DNA of 38,134 bases, from the NCBI GenBank assembly GCA_016287975.1, contig JAEEXV010000297.1, positions 1 to 38,134 on the forward strand, in the 5' to 3' direction. The translations under genes were made by a program, and so were the position numbers. The first letter of the stretch is position 1. Each line of letters opens with the position of its first letter. Positions 7,837 to 15,542 of the stretch are shown here, piece after piece. The notes beneath the pieces are model-generated. The model was not told the DNA's origin and made no database searches. It saw only the letters and a list, made by a program, of their open reading frames with translations. This stretch comes from Lentisphaeria bacterium (GTDB lineage: Bacteria; Verrucomicrobiota; Lentisphaeria; Oligosphaerales; Oligosphaeraceae).

Positions 7837-8460
7837 ATGAAACTCCACGAACTGAAGAACACCTTCAATCGGCAGGCCCGCAAGCGCGTCGGCCGCGGTG
7901 ACGGCTCTGGCAACGGCCGCTCCGCAGGCCGCGGCGACAAAGGCGCAGGCGCCCGTGCCGGTGCCCGCCGCCGCCCCTACTTCGAAGGTGGCCAGATTCC
8001 GCTGATCCGCCGCCTGCCGAAGCGCGGCTTCAGCAACCCCGACCACGTCCTGTTCGAAGTCGTCAACCTCGACATCCTTGAAAAGAACTTCGAGGCGGGC
8101 GCGGAAATCAATACGCAGGTGCTGCAAGAGCACGGCCTGCTCAGCAAGCGCGAACTGCCCGTGAAGATCCTCGGCAACGGCGAGGTCACCAAGGCCTTCA
8201 AGGTCACGGCCGACCGCTTCTCCGAAACCGCGAAGGAAAAGATCGAGAAGGCGGGCGGCTCCTGCACCGCCACCATGCCCACGCATGAGGAGGCCAAGGC
8301 CGCCAAGCACGCGGCACACGTCGCCGCCCACCACAAGAAGGCCGCCAAGGCCGCCGAAGCGACCGCCGACAAGCCCAAGAAGCTCAGCCGCAAGGCTAAG
8401 AAGCAGGCCAAGAAGGCGGAGTTCGCCGCCGCCCTCAAGGAACTGGACGCCAAGAACTGA
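7837..8460 (+). CDS. rplO: 50S ribosomal protein L15 with Lys/Ala-rich C-terminal extension
   Basis: L15 of 207 residues. The first ~145 are ordinary L15: MKLHELKNTFNRQARKRVGR, the Gly/Arg stretch, then EGGQIPLIRRLPKRGFSN. After the normal end (SETAKEKIEKAGGSC) come about 60 additional residues dominated by Lys and Ala (KKAAKAAEATADKPKKLSRK), probably a flexible rRNA-binding tail. GGGAGGA at 7821 is the ribosome-binding site. The gene is followed by strong hairpins and a U-run, so most transcripts probably end or pause here. Confidence 0.95.
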   Translation: MKLHELKNTFNRQARKRVGRGDGSGNGRSAGRGDKGAGARAGARRRPYFEGGQIPLIRRLPKRGFSNPDHVLFEVVNLDILEKNFEAGAEINTQVLQEHGLLSKRELPVKILGNGEVTKAFKVTADRFSETAKEKIEKAGGSCTATMPTHEEAKAAKHAAHVAAHHKKAAKAAEATADKPKKLSRKAKKQAKKAEFAAALKELDAKN

Positions 8461-8506
8461 CCGTCCATAGGCGGCTCCGTCGCGCCTTGACGGGGTCGCC
8501 TTTCGT

Positions 8507-8547
8507 GCGCCCTCCCATGCCGCAGATCCTTGCGGCACGGGAGGCGC
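8507..8547 (+). promoter_or_regulatory. Long stem-loop downstream of rplO
   Basis: Arms TGCCGCA (8518-8524) and TGCGGCA (8531-8537) surround the loop GATCCT. The stem then continues through CCTCCC (8511-8516) with GGGAGG (8539-8544), plus three more pairs. An outer pairing CCTTGACG (8485-8492) with CGTCAAGG (8547-8554) could enclose it and shares two bases with the next hairpin's left arm. It may be a processing site or an antiterminator partner for the terminator that follows. No T-run follows this hairpin itself. Confidence 0.55.
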
Positions 8548-8552
8548 GTCAA

Positions 8553-8605
8553 GGGGGACCGCCCCCGCCGCGTCATGGCGGCGCGGTCTCCCCCCATGTT
8601 TTTTT
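8553..8605 (+). terminator. Rho-independent terminator or attenuator between rplO and secY
   Basis: Outer arms GGGGGACCGC (8553-8562) and GCGGTCTCCCCC (8584-8595) pair with a one-base bulge. The inner arms CGCCGC (8566-8571) and GCGGCG (8578-8583) pair around a six-base loop. Seven T residues follow at 8599-8605. The 316-base gap between rplO and secY otherwise holds the stem-loop before it, a weak promoter candidate, and a small hairpin GCCGACG/CGTCGGC at 8710-8731. Confidence 0.75.
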
Positions 8606-8666
8606 CTGCAGCCCACCGATTTCCTCCGCTTCCGCCAGTTTCCAGACCTTTTTCCCGTCTGTCCGT

Positions 8667-8695
8667 CGGCAAACCTCGCCATGGACGGTTACAGT
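8667..8695 (+). promoter_or_regulatory. Weak candidate promoter for secY
   Basis: CGGCAA (8667-8672) and TACAGT (8690-8695) are separated by 17 bases and resemble the -35 TTGCAA and -10 TACATT used by two other promoters in this window. The terminator upstream implies that secY needs its own promoter or read-through. The match is poor, so this is only a candidate. Confidence 0.25.
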
Positions 8696-8776
8696 ACGGG
8701 CTGTTCCTCGCCGACGCCACGGCTTCGTCGGCACCGCTGTTTGCTCACGCCCCGACTTATTCCATAGGGATTGCAC

Positions 8777-10162
8777 ATGCTCTCCGCCTACCTGAACTGC
8801 TTCAAGATTCCCGAACTGAAAAAGCGCCTGCTCTTCACTTTCGGCATGATCGCCCTGGTCGAACTGACCGCCAGCATCCCGTGCCCTGGCGTCAACCCCG
8901 CCAAACTCGCTGAACTCTTCAAGGGCATCAACCAGAACAGCGGCAACGGCGGCATCATGGACATGTTCAACCTCTTCAGCGGAGGCGCCATGGAGCAGTT
9001 CGCCGTGGGCGCGCTCGGCATCATGCCCTATATCTCCGCCTCCATCGTGCTGCAGCTCATGACCCCCGTCATCCCCGCCCTCAACAAGATGACCCGCGAA
9101 GGCGAATCAGGCATGCAGCAATACAACTTCATCATGCGCGCCCTCACCGTCGTCATCGCCATCGTCCAGGGCGTCATGTTCTCCATGGCCATGGCCAACC
9201 CCAGCCGCCTCGGCATGAACGGCGGCGGAGTCGTCGACAACCCAGGCCTCTGGTTCACCATCCAGACCGTCATCATCCTCACTGGCGGCGCCATGTTCAT
9301 CACCTGGCTCGGTGAGCAGATCACCGAGCGCGGCGTCGGAAACGGCGCATCCCTCATCATCACCATCAACATCATCGGACGCCTCCCTGGCGCCATCGCC
9401 ACCCTCTACACCCTCGTCTTCGTCGGCGACAGCACTGGTGAAAGCCAGCTCAACATCGTCCACCTCATCATCCTCATCGCCCTCTTCCTGGCCGTCACCG
9501 CGGGCGCCATCCTCCTCACCGAAGGCATGCGCAAGGTGCCCATCCGCTACGCCCAGCAGCGCGCGGGCGGCCTCGCGAGCCGCGGCGGCGTCCAGACCAC
9601 CTATCTGCCGCTGCGCGTCAACTACGCGAACGTGATGCCCATCATCTTCGCGGGCGCCATCCTCTCCTTCCTCTCCATCGCCCTGCGCTACCTGCCGCAG
9701 AACAACAAGGTCGTCATCTGGCTGGCCACCACCTTCCTGCGCCAGGGGTCCGTCTGGTACATCCTCCTCTATGCCGTCCTGCTCTTCCTCTTCTCGTTCT
9801 TCTGGGTCGCCAACCAGTTCAACCCGATTCAGATCGCCGACGACCTCCAGAAGAACAACGGCTACATCCCCGGCATCCGCCCTGGCAAGCCCACCAGCGA
9901 CTTCCTCGACCACTCCATGACCCGCATCACCCTCGGCGGCGCCGTCGGGCTGCTCATCCTCGCCATCCTCCCGATGCTCCTCGCCCAGTCCGTCCTCAAG
10001 ATCCCGCACACCGTCGCGCAGTTCTTCGGCGGCACCAGCCTCCTCATCATTGTCGGCGTCATGCTCGACACCATGCGACAGGTCCAGACCTACCTCATCA
10101 GCCACAACTACGACGGGCTGATGTCCAACGGCGGCATCCTCCGCTCCCGCACCAGAGTCTGA
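8777..10162 (+). CDS. secY: Preprotein translocase subunit SecY
   Basis: SecY of 461 residues, the channel of the Sec translocon in the inner membrane. Ten hydrophobic segments are visible. Typical sequences are IPCPGVNPAKLAELF near the first periplasmic loop, GIMPYISASIVLQLMTPVIP after TM2, and QQRAGGLASRGGVQTTYLPL before the conserved cytoplasmic loop. ATG 8777 follows ATAGGGA; an in-frame TTG six bases upstream is not needed. A terminator follows immediately. infA, rpmJ and rpsM, common after secY, are not present; cca is convergent beyond a repeat region. Confidence 0.97.
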   Translation: MLSAYLNCFKIPELKKRLLFTFGMIALVELTASIPCPGVNPAKLAELFKGINQNSGNGGIMDMFNLFSGGAMEQFAVGALGIMPYISASIVLQLMTPVIPALNKMTREGESGMQQYNFIMRALTVVIAIVQGVMFSMAMANPSRLGMNGGGVVDNPGLWFTIQTVIILTGGAMFITWLGEQITERGVGNGASLIITINIIGRLPGAIATLYTLVFVGDSTGESQLNIVHLIILIALFLAVTAGAILLTEGMRKVPIRYAQQRAGGLASRGGVQTTYLPLRVNYANVMPIIFAGAILSFLSIALRYLPQNNKVVIWLATTFLRQGSVWYILLYAVLLFLFSFFWVANQFNPIQIADDLQKNNGYIPGIRPGKPTSDFLDHSMTRITLGGAVGLLILAILPMLLAQSVLKIPHTVAQFFGGTSLLIIVGVMLDTMRQVQTYLISHNYDGLMSNGGILRSRTRV

Positions 10163-10182
10163 TCCGACGCAAATCCCCGATC

Positions 10183-10216
10183 AAAGGCCGCATGCCCCCC
10201 AGGGCCTGCGGCCTTT
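10183..10216 (+). terminator. Rho-independent terminator after secY
   Basis: Arms AAAGGCCGCA (10183-10192) and TGCGGCCTTT (10207-10216) pair perfectly over ten bases around a 14-base loop. The T-run at 10213-10217 completes a typical terminator. Confidence 0.85.
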
Positions 10217-10407
10217 TTGCATCCACGAAACTCCGAATGCGCGCCGAGCCCCGCCGATTCCGCGCCATCGCCCATTTCCCCCGCCGATTCCGCGCCATCG
10301 CCCATTTCCCCCGCCGATTCCGCGCCATCGCCCATTTTCCCCGCCCTCGCGCCGCCCCCGCTGTTTTCGCGCCGCCTGCGCCATACACCATTCGCCGCGG
10401 TGCTGTG

Positions 10408-10427
10408 CCGCCGCATTCTTGCGGCGG
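10408..10427 (+). repeat. ATTCTT-loop hairpin, copy 1
   Basis: Seven-base arms CCGCCGC and GCGGCGG enclose the loop ATTCTT (10415-10420). The flank TGCTGTG precedes it and AAGCC follows. It belongs to the six-copy family described in the findings. Confidence 0.85.
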
Positions 10428-10564
10428 AAGCCAACCCCCGCATCCGCGCCACCCCGCCGCGACAACCCGCCGATTCCGCGCCATCGCCCATTTCCCCCGC
10501 CCCCACGCCGCCCCCCGCTGTTTTCGCGCCGCCTGCGCCATACACCATTCGCCGCGGTGCTATG

Positions 10565-10584
10565 CCGCCGCATTCTTGCGGCGG
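10565..10584 (+). repeat. ATTCTT-loop hairpin, copy 2
   Basis: Identical arms and loop to copy 1 (loop 10572-10577). The left flank TGCTATG has one change, and the right flank is again AAGCC. It lies at the end of the second composite repeat, about 40 bases from the 3' end of cca. Confidence 0.85.
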
Positions 10585-10624
10585 AAGCCAACCCCCGCCA
10601 GAGCGCAATGGCCCCGGATGTATT

Positions 10625-12049
10625 CTACCCCTGTGTCTTTGGGTGCGCGGCAAGATATTCGCGCAGCCAGGTCAGGGCGGTTTCGCGGTCGGGGAATGGC
10701 TCCTCGAGTTCGCGGTCGGCGGCCGCGCCGAGAACCTGCCTGAAGAAGGGGCCTGGTTTCAGACCGAGTGCGAGGAGATCGTGGCCGTTGAGGGTCGGCT
10801 TCGGAGGCCTGGGACGCCGCTCCTCCTCCTCCCACATGGCGACCACCTCGTCGTGCGTCTCCAGCCCCCCGAAGGAGGCCAGTGAATCCAGGCGCACCAG
10901 TTCCAGAAGCAACGGGAAGCGCGGCTCCTGCAACTTGCGCCTACGCGTCGCCAGGCGCGCCTCCGTCATCGTCGTGACGCCCATGTGATGGCGCACCAGC
11001 CACGCCGCGTTCTCGACGACCTCCGTCGGCAGCTTCAGTCCGAGCAGCACCTCCTCCGCCATCTCCGCGCCGACGACATCATGCCCGTTGAAATGGATGC
11101 GGTCCGCACCGCGCTCGAAGGTCGGCGGCTTGCCGATGTCATGCAGCAGCGCGCCCCAGGCAAGCACACGCAGTTCCGACGGCGTCGCCCGCAACAGCGC
11201 GTGCTCTTCGTCGAAGCGCGGGGCGTCCTCTGGCGCCGCCATGCAGCGCCGCCACGTCCCGTCCCAGAACCCCAGCAGTTTCAGTTCGTGCTGCCAGACA
11301 TCGCCCTCAGGGTGGAACTGCGGCGGCTGTTCGCAGCCGATGCACGCCGCCAGCGGGGGCAGCAGTTCCGCGAGGATCGCGGAGCGCTCCAGCATCCCGA
11401 ACGCCGCTTGCGAATGCCCCGCCAGCAGCATCTTCTCGAACTCGGAGGCGATGCGCTCGACGGAGAGGCACCGCTTCAGTTCCGGCACCACCGCCCCCAT
11501 CGCCGCCCACGTCCCTGGCTCCATCTTGAAATCCAGGTTGGCGGCGAAGCGCACGGCCCGCAGCACCCGCAGTTTGTCCTCCGCGAAGCGCCGTGAAGGA
11601 TCGCCGACCGCGCGCAGCACCCGCGCCCGCAGATCCGCCTCCCCGCCGACGAAGTCATGCAGCCGCCCCGCGATCGGGTCATAGAGCAGCGCATTGACGG
11701 TGAAGTCCCGACGCTGCACATCGGCCTCCATGTCCACAAAGTGCACGGAATCCGGATGGCGCCCGTCCCGATATTTCCCCTCGCCGCGGAAGGTCGCCAC
11801 CTCGTAGTTCACCCCGTCTGGCGCGACCACGCAGACAATGCCGAACTGCTTGCCGACTCCCACCGTGCGCGGAAACAGCGCCTCGACCTCGTCGGGCTTC
11901 GCGGAGGTCGCGATGTCCCAGTCGTGCGCAGCCTTGCCCAGCAGGGCGTCGCGCACGCAGCCGCCTGCGAAGACCGCCTGGTGGCCGTGGGCTTGCAGCG
12001 TGCGGAGGATCGCCAGCGCGAATTCGGGTGGTTCGGGAAAAGTGTTCAT
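10625..12049 (-). CDS. cca: CCA tRNA nucleotidyltransferase (HD-domain type)
   Basis: A 474-residue class II nucleotidyltransferase that adds or repairs the CCA end of tRNAs (the related poly(A) polymerase is the main alternative). Seen are the head motif GGCVRDALLG with DWDIAT (residues about 29-48), RRDFTVNALLYD, the RNA-binding helices, and an HD phosphohydrolase domain with HDIGKP near residue 303. The tRNA-Gly in this window already encodes CCA, so repair may be one role. It is the last gene of the minus-strand run, 36 bases after the metallo-hydrolase; a small hairpin (CGGGAC/GTCCCG) lies in that gap. Confidence 0.9.
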   Translation of the reverse strand: MNTFPEPPEFALAILRTLQAHGHQAVFAGGCVRDALLGKAAHDWDIATSAKPDEVEALFPRTVGVGKQFGIVCVVAPDGVNYEVATFRGEGKYRDGRHPDSVHFVDMEADVQRRDFTVNALLYDPIAGRLHDFVGGEADLRARVLRAVGDPSRRFAEDKLRVLRAVRFAANLDFKMEPGTWAAMGAVVPELKRCLSVERIASEFEKMLLAGHSQAAFGMLERSAILAELLPPLAACIGCEQPPQFHPEGDVWQHELKLLGFWDGTWRRCMAAPEDAPRFDEEHALLRATPSELRVLAWGALLHDIGKPPTFERGADRIHFNGHDVVGAEMAEEVLLGLKLPTEVVENAAWLVRHHMGVTTMTEARLATRRRKLQEPRFPLLLELVRLDSLASFGGLETHDEVVAMWEEEERRPRPPKPTLNGHDLLALGLKPGPFFRQVLGAAADRELEEPFPDRETALTWLREYLAAHPKTQG

Positions 12050-12085
12050 TGTTGGAGCCCTTGGTCTGCGGGACGTCTTGTCCCG

Positions 12086-12868
12086 TCAGCACCACACGGT
12101 GGGGATGGCCTTGGAGCGGCTGCCGCAGGTCAGGAAGACCTCCTGGCGCTGAAGCGCCCGAAGGCTGGCCTCGGCACCCGCCCTGGCAAGTTCCGGCTTG
12201 TTGCATTCGCCGCTGATGTGCGCGAGGATGACGTTGCGCGTGTTCGCGGAGAGGATGCGGCCCAGCATTTCAGCGCAGTCGGGGTTGGACATGTGCCCAT
12301 GCGGCCCCAGGATGCGCTGCTTGAGACGCCAGGGGCGCGTCGAGGCCGCCAGCAGGTTGAGGTCGTAGTTGCTCTCGATCATCAGCGTGTCCGAACCGCG
12401 CAGATGGAAGTCCGTCGTCGCAGTCGCGGCGCCGAAGTCGGTGGCGACGCCGACCTTGGTCGATTCATGCGTCAGCATGTATCCCACCGTCTCGACCGCG
12501 TCGTGCTGGAGCGGGAACGCGCGCACGCCGAACCCGCCGACGCCGAAGTCGCTGCCCTTTTCAATGAGGGTGAACGCGGGCGCCTTCTTGATGTGTCCGC
12601 GCAGATAGTCCGCGCACAGGCGGGTCGCATACACGGGCACCCCCAGATGCCGCGCGACCACATCCAACCCACTGACATGGTCGGCATGCTCATGGGTGAT
12701 CAGAATGCCCTTGATCCATTGCTCCTGGATGCCGGCCTGCTCCAGCCCCGCCCGCAGCGCCTTCAGGCACACACCGCAGTCAATCAGCAGCGCCGATTCC
12801 CCGCAGTGCACGACCGTGCAGTTGCCGTCGCTGCCGCTCTTCAAAACCGTGATCCCAACCCCTGGCAT
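12086..12868 (-). CDS. MBL-fold metallo-hydrolase, YycJ/WalJ type
   Basis: This 260-residue protein is a metallo-beta-lactamase-fold hydrolase. The N-terminal LKSGSDGNCTVV and the metal-binding HEHADH (His59, His61, Asp63, His64) are typical of the YycJ/WalJ/VicX group, and GPHGHMSNPDCAEML plus VILAHISGECN supply later ligands. YycJ-family proteins have been linked to 5'-to-3' exonuclease activity in mismatch repair. That role is known for relatives and not shown here. The ATG directly abuts the lpxB stop, implying cotranscription and coupling. Confidence 0.8.
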   Translation of the reverse strand: MPGVGITVLKSGSDGNCTVVHCGESALLIDCGVCLKALRAGLEQAGIQEQWIKGILITHEHADHVSGLDVVARHLGVPVYATRLCADYLRGHIKKAPAFTLIEKGSDFGVGGFGVRAFPLQHDAVETVGYMLTHESTKVGVATDFGAATATTDFHLRGSDTLMIESNYDLNLLAASTRPWRLKQRILGPHGHMSNPDCAEMLGRILSANTRNVILAHISGECNKPELARAGAEASLRALQRQEVFLTCGSRSKAIPTVWC

Positions 12869-14005
12869 CTATTCTTCTCCGTCCCTTTCCAAAACGATTC
12901 TGGCGACATTCCTGGAGACGTCCCCCGCCGCCCCCAGGCGGCGCCGAAACTCCGCGATCCCCTCCAGGCACTCCGCGCGACGGACGCCGCCTGGCAGAAT
13001 CGCCTCCAGGGACTCCGCCAGCGCCGTCGGCGTGCAGCCGCACTGAAGGCGCTCTTCATAGACGGTGCGCTCGCAGACCAGGTTGGCGATGGTGATGGTA
13101 TTGATCTGGATGAGCAGGCGCGCCACCTGCCACGAAAACCAGTTGAGTTTGTACGCCACCACCACTGGCAGCCCCAGGAGCGCCGCCTCGACGGTGACCG
13201 TGCCGCTCGCGGCAATCGCCGCCGTCGCCGCGCACATCTTCTCGCGCGTCTCCCCGCAGCTCCAGACGAACTCCGGAGCATCCGCGGGCAACTTCGTCTC
13301 GCGCGCCACCGCCTGCGCGTAGTCCAGCATCGCGGGACGCGGCAGCGCGATCTCATAGCGCAGGCCAGGGCGCCCCGAATGGATGCGGCACGCCGCCCGC
13401 AGGAAGTCCGGCAGCAGCCGTGCGATCTCCTGGCGGCGGCTCCCGGGCAGCAGCAAGACCGTGTCCTCCCGGCGTGCAATCCCCCGCTGACGGAACGGCT
13501 CCAGAAGCCCCAGCAGCGGATGCCCGACAAACTCCGCCTTCAACGTCGTCGGCGCGTAGCACTTCGGCTCGAAGGGGAAGATGCACAGCATCCGGTCGCA
13601 GCACTTCGCGAGCTTCCAGATGCGCCCCCCGCGCCACGCCCACACCTGCGGGCTGACATACCACACCACGCGGATGCCCAGCGCGTGCAGCCGCTTCGCC
13701 ACCTGCAGGTGAAAGCCAGGATAGTCGATCAGCACCACCGTCTCGGGACGCTCCGCCGCCGCCCGCGACGCCACCTGCTTCAGCAGCCGCCAGAAGAACG
13801 GCACGTGCTTCAGCGCCTCCCAGATGCCGATGATGCCCAGTTCCGTCGAATCGATGAAGGTCGACACCCCCGCCTCCCTCATCCGAGACGCACCCATTCC
13901 CGACAGCACGCAGTCTGGCGCCTGCGCCTTCAGCGCCCGCGCCAGTTCCGCCCCGTACAAGTCGCCCGAGGCCTCGCCCGCCATGATCCAGATTCGCTTC
14001 GACAT
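12869..14005 (-). CDS. lpxB: Lipid-A-disaccharide synthase
   Basis: LpxB (378 residues) condenses UDP-2,3-diacylglucosamine with lipid X to form the lipid A disaccharide at the inner membrane. Key marks are MAGEASGDLYGAELARAL (GEASGD at 10-15), VLIDYPGFHLQVAKRLHALG, and SPQVWAWRGGRI. The ATG at 14005 has AGGA about eight bases upstream. The frame stays open for 90 more codons upstream, but those codons translate the 9-bp repeat array (RKIRKIRKI-like) and are not homologous, so they are excluded. Together with lpxA it indicates an outer membrane with lipid A. Confidence 0.93.
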   Translation of the reverse strand: MSKRIWIMAGEASGDLYGAELARALKAQAPDCVLSGMGASRMREAGVSTFIDSTELGIIGIWEALKHVPFFWRLLKQVASRAAAERPETVVLIDYPGFHLQVAKRLHALGIRVVWYVSPQVWAWRGGRIWKLAKCCDRMLCIFPFEPKCYAPTTLKAEFVGHPLLGLLEPFRQRGIARREDTVLLLPGSRRQEIARLLPDFLRAACRIHSGRPGLRYEIALPRPAMLDYAQAVARETKLPADAPEFVWSCGETREKMCAATAAIAASGTVTVEAALLGLPVVVAYKLNWFSWQVARLLIQINTITIANLVCERTVYEERLQCGCTPTALAESLEAILPGGVRRAECLEGIAEFRRRLGAAGDVSRNVARIVLERDGEE

Positions 14006-14041
14006 CAGTGGTCCTTTGCTAAAAAAGTGGTCGCCAAGACA

Positions 14042-14264
14042 TTCCGGCTTTTCGGATCTTCCGGATTCTCCGGCTTTTCCGGCTTTTCCGGCTTTTCCGG
14101 CTTTTCCGGATCTTCCGGATTTTCCGGCTTTTCCGGATCTTCCGCTTTTCCGGATCTTCCGGATTTTCCGGCTTTTCCGGATCTTCCGGATCTTCCGGAT
14201 CTTCCGGATCTTCCGGATCTTCCGGATCTTCCGGCTCTTCCGGCTCTTCCGGGTCTTCCGGATT
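14042..14264. repeat. 25-unit 9-bp tandem array (TTCCGGNTY) upstream of lpxB
   Basis: Twenty-five units follow the pattern TTCCGG + N + T + T/C; variants are TTCCGGATC, TTCCGGCTT, TTCCGGATT, TTCCGGCTC and TTCCGGGTC. Two units (2nd and 12th) have lost one base, giving 223 bases in total. Twenty-three units contain CCGG. It fills most of the 273-base gap between metX and lpxB on the minus strand. Because the period is a multiple of three, several frames are open through it, but no start or homology supports a protein. Confidence 0.95.
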
Positions 14265-14278
14265 TCCCGCGACAAATG

Positions 14279-15526
14279 CTACATGATTGCGCCGAAGCGA
14301 CGGTTGACGCCTGGCGCCAGCAGATAGGCGCGCAGCAGCCGTCCCACGGGGCCTGCGTCCACCAGGAAGCCGTCGTGGCCGGAGGAGCTCTCGATCTCCA
14401 CGTATGTCACCGGCTTGCGGCACGCGATGAAGGCGTTGACGAAATCGCGGCACTCGGCGGGCGGGTAGAGCCAGTCCGAGGAGAACGACACCACCATCAG
14501 TTCGGAATGGAGCCGTTCGCACGCGGCGACGAGGTCGCCGCCGCCCCACGCCTGCGCGGCGTCGTAGTAGTCCATCGCGCGGGTGATGTAGAGGTAGCTG
14601 TTGGCGTCGAAGCGCTCGACGAAGGTCTTGCTCTGGTGGTTGAGGTAGCTCTCCACGGAGAACTCCTGCCCGAAGCCCTTCTTCGTCTGCGCATTGCCCT
14701 TCTGGAGGCGGCTGCGCCCGAACTTGTAGTCCATCCCCTTTCCGGAGAGGTAGGTGATGTGCGCCAGCATCCGCGCGACCGCCAGGCCGTTCGCTGGCCC
14801 CTTCGGCTGATCGTAGTAGTCGCCGCCGTTGAAGAAGTTGTCGTGCATGATCGCGTGGCGCGCGACCGCGTTGAAGCCCAGCCCCTGCGCCGAGAGCTTC
14901 GGCCCCGACGCCATGATGATGGTCTTGCCCATCATGCGCGGATACCGCAGCGCCCACTCCAGCGCCTGCTGCCCGCCCAGCGAACCGCCGATGATCGCAT
15001 AGAGGCGCTTGACCCCCAGCCGATCCATCAACGCCTTCTCCATGTTGACCCAGTCCCCGATGGTCACCATCGGGAAATGCAGCCCGTACGGTTTCCCCGT
15101 CGCGGGGTCGATGCTCCCGGGGCCGGTCGTGCCGTAGCAACTGCCCAGCACATTGGCGCAGACGACGAAGAAGCGGTTGGTGTCGATGGCCTTGCCTGGC
15201 CCGATGCACGCATCCCACCAGCCTGGATGCGTCAGCCGCCAGGTGCGGCCCGTCTGCGCCGCCTGCGCGTACCATCCCGCGACATGCGCGTCCCCCGAGA
15301 GCGCATGGCAGATGAGGATCACATTGTCGCCCGTCTCGGAGAGTTCGCCGTAGGCCTCGTATTCGACTTCGACCTCAGGCAAGACCCCGCCGTACTCCAG
15401 CACGAACGGATGCTCCGCGTCCGCCAGGCGGATATGGCGCGCGATCGTCATCCCCACCGAACGCAGGGAATCCGGCGGGTCGTACTTCGGGTTGCTGAAA
15501 TTGGATGGCTTGTTCGAGGCAGTCAC
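14279..15526 (-). CDS. metX: Homoserine O-acetyltransferase (MetX family)
   Basis: A 415-residue alpha/beta-hydrolase-fold acyltransferase that activates homoserine for methionine synthesis. The nucleophile elbow is GGSLGGQQALEW, the acid lies in FSSDWLYPP, and the catalytic His is in SSSGHDGFLVD. HALSGDAHVAGW and GSCYGTTGPGSIDP are typical of MetX. Acyl donor specificity (acetyl or succinyl) cannot be read with certainty. The chosen start is GTG 15526, 17 bases after the flavodiiron stop and behind GGAAAG; longer frames run into the neighbouring gene. No MetW partner is visible. The repeat array begins within 15 bases of its stop. Confidence 0.88.
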   Translation of the reverse strand: MTASNKPSNFSNPKYDPPDSLRSVGMTIARHIRLADAEHPFVLEYGGVLPEVEVEYEAYGELSETGDNVILICHALSGDAHVAGWYAQAAQTGRTWRLTHPGWWDACIGPGKAIDTNRFFVVCANVLGSCYGTTGPGSIDPATGKPYGLHFPMVTIGDWVNMEKALMDRLGVKRLYAIIGGSLGGQQALEWALRYPRMMGKTIIMASGPKLSAQGLGFNAVARHAIMHDNFFNGGDYYDQPKGPANGLAVARMLAHITYLSGKGMDYKFGRSRLQKGNAQTKKGFGQEFSVESYLNHQSKTFVERFDANSYLYITRAMDYYDAAQAWGGGDLVAACERLHSELMVVSFSSDWLYPPAECRDFVNAFIACRKPVTYVEIESSSGHDGFLVDAGPVGRLLRAYLLAPGVNRRFGAIM

Positions 15527-15542
15527 CGTATTTCTTTCCACA

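Larger units (their letters stand above)
10251..10596. repeat. Composite GC-rich direct repeats between convergent secY and cca
   Basis: A 30-bp unit beginning CCGCCGATTCCGCGCCATCG is repeated three times in tandem (10251-10280, 10281-10310, 10311-10340), and a fourth copy lies at 10467-10496. The third and fourth copies are each followed by the same ~100-bp segment, which includes the words CTGTTTTCGCGCCGCCTGCG and CCATACACCATTCGCCGCGG and ends in an ATTCTT hairpin. The ~130-bp composite therefore occurs twice, offset by about 157 bases (10311-10438 and 10467-10596). No convincing coding sequence is present in 10217-10624. Frames are open there only because of base composition. Confidence 0.9.

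Noticed and set aside
10217..10624. Small genes in the repeat region after secY
   Set aside because: Open frames exist on both strands, but they only translate the 30-bp and 100-bp repeats and lack ribosome-binding sites.
14042..14264. CRISPR array
   Set aside because: The repeats are 9 bp, contiguous and without unique spacers; no cas genes occur in the window. The same reasoning applies to 32431-32656.
14006..14275. N-terminal extension of LpxB made of RKIRKIRKI-like repeats
   Set aside because: It is simply the 9-bp array read in frame. The ATG at 14005 has a proper ribosome-binding site and matches the LpxB N-terminus.
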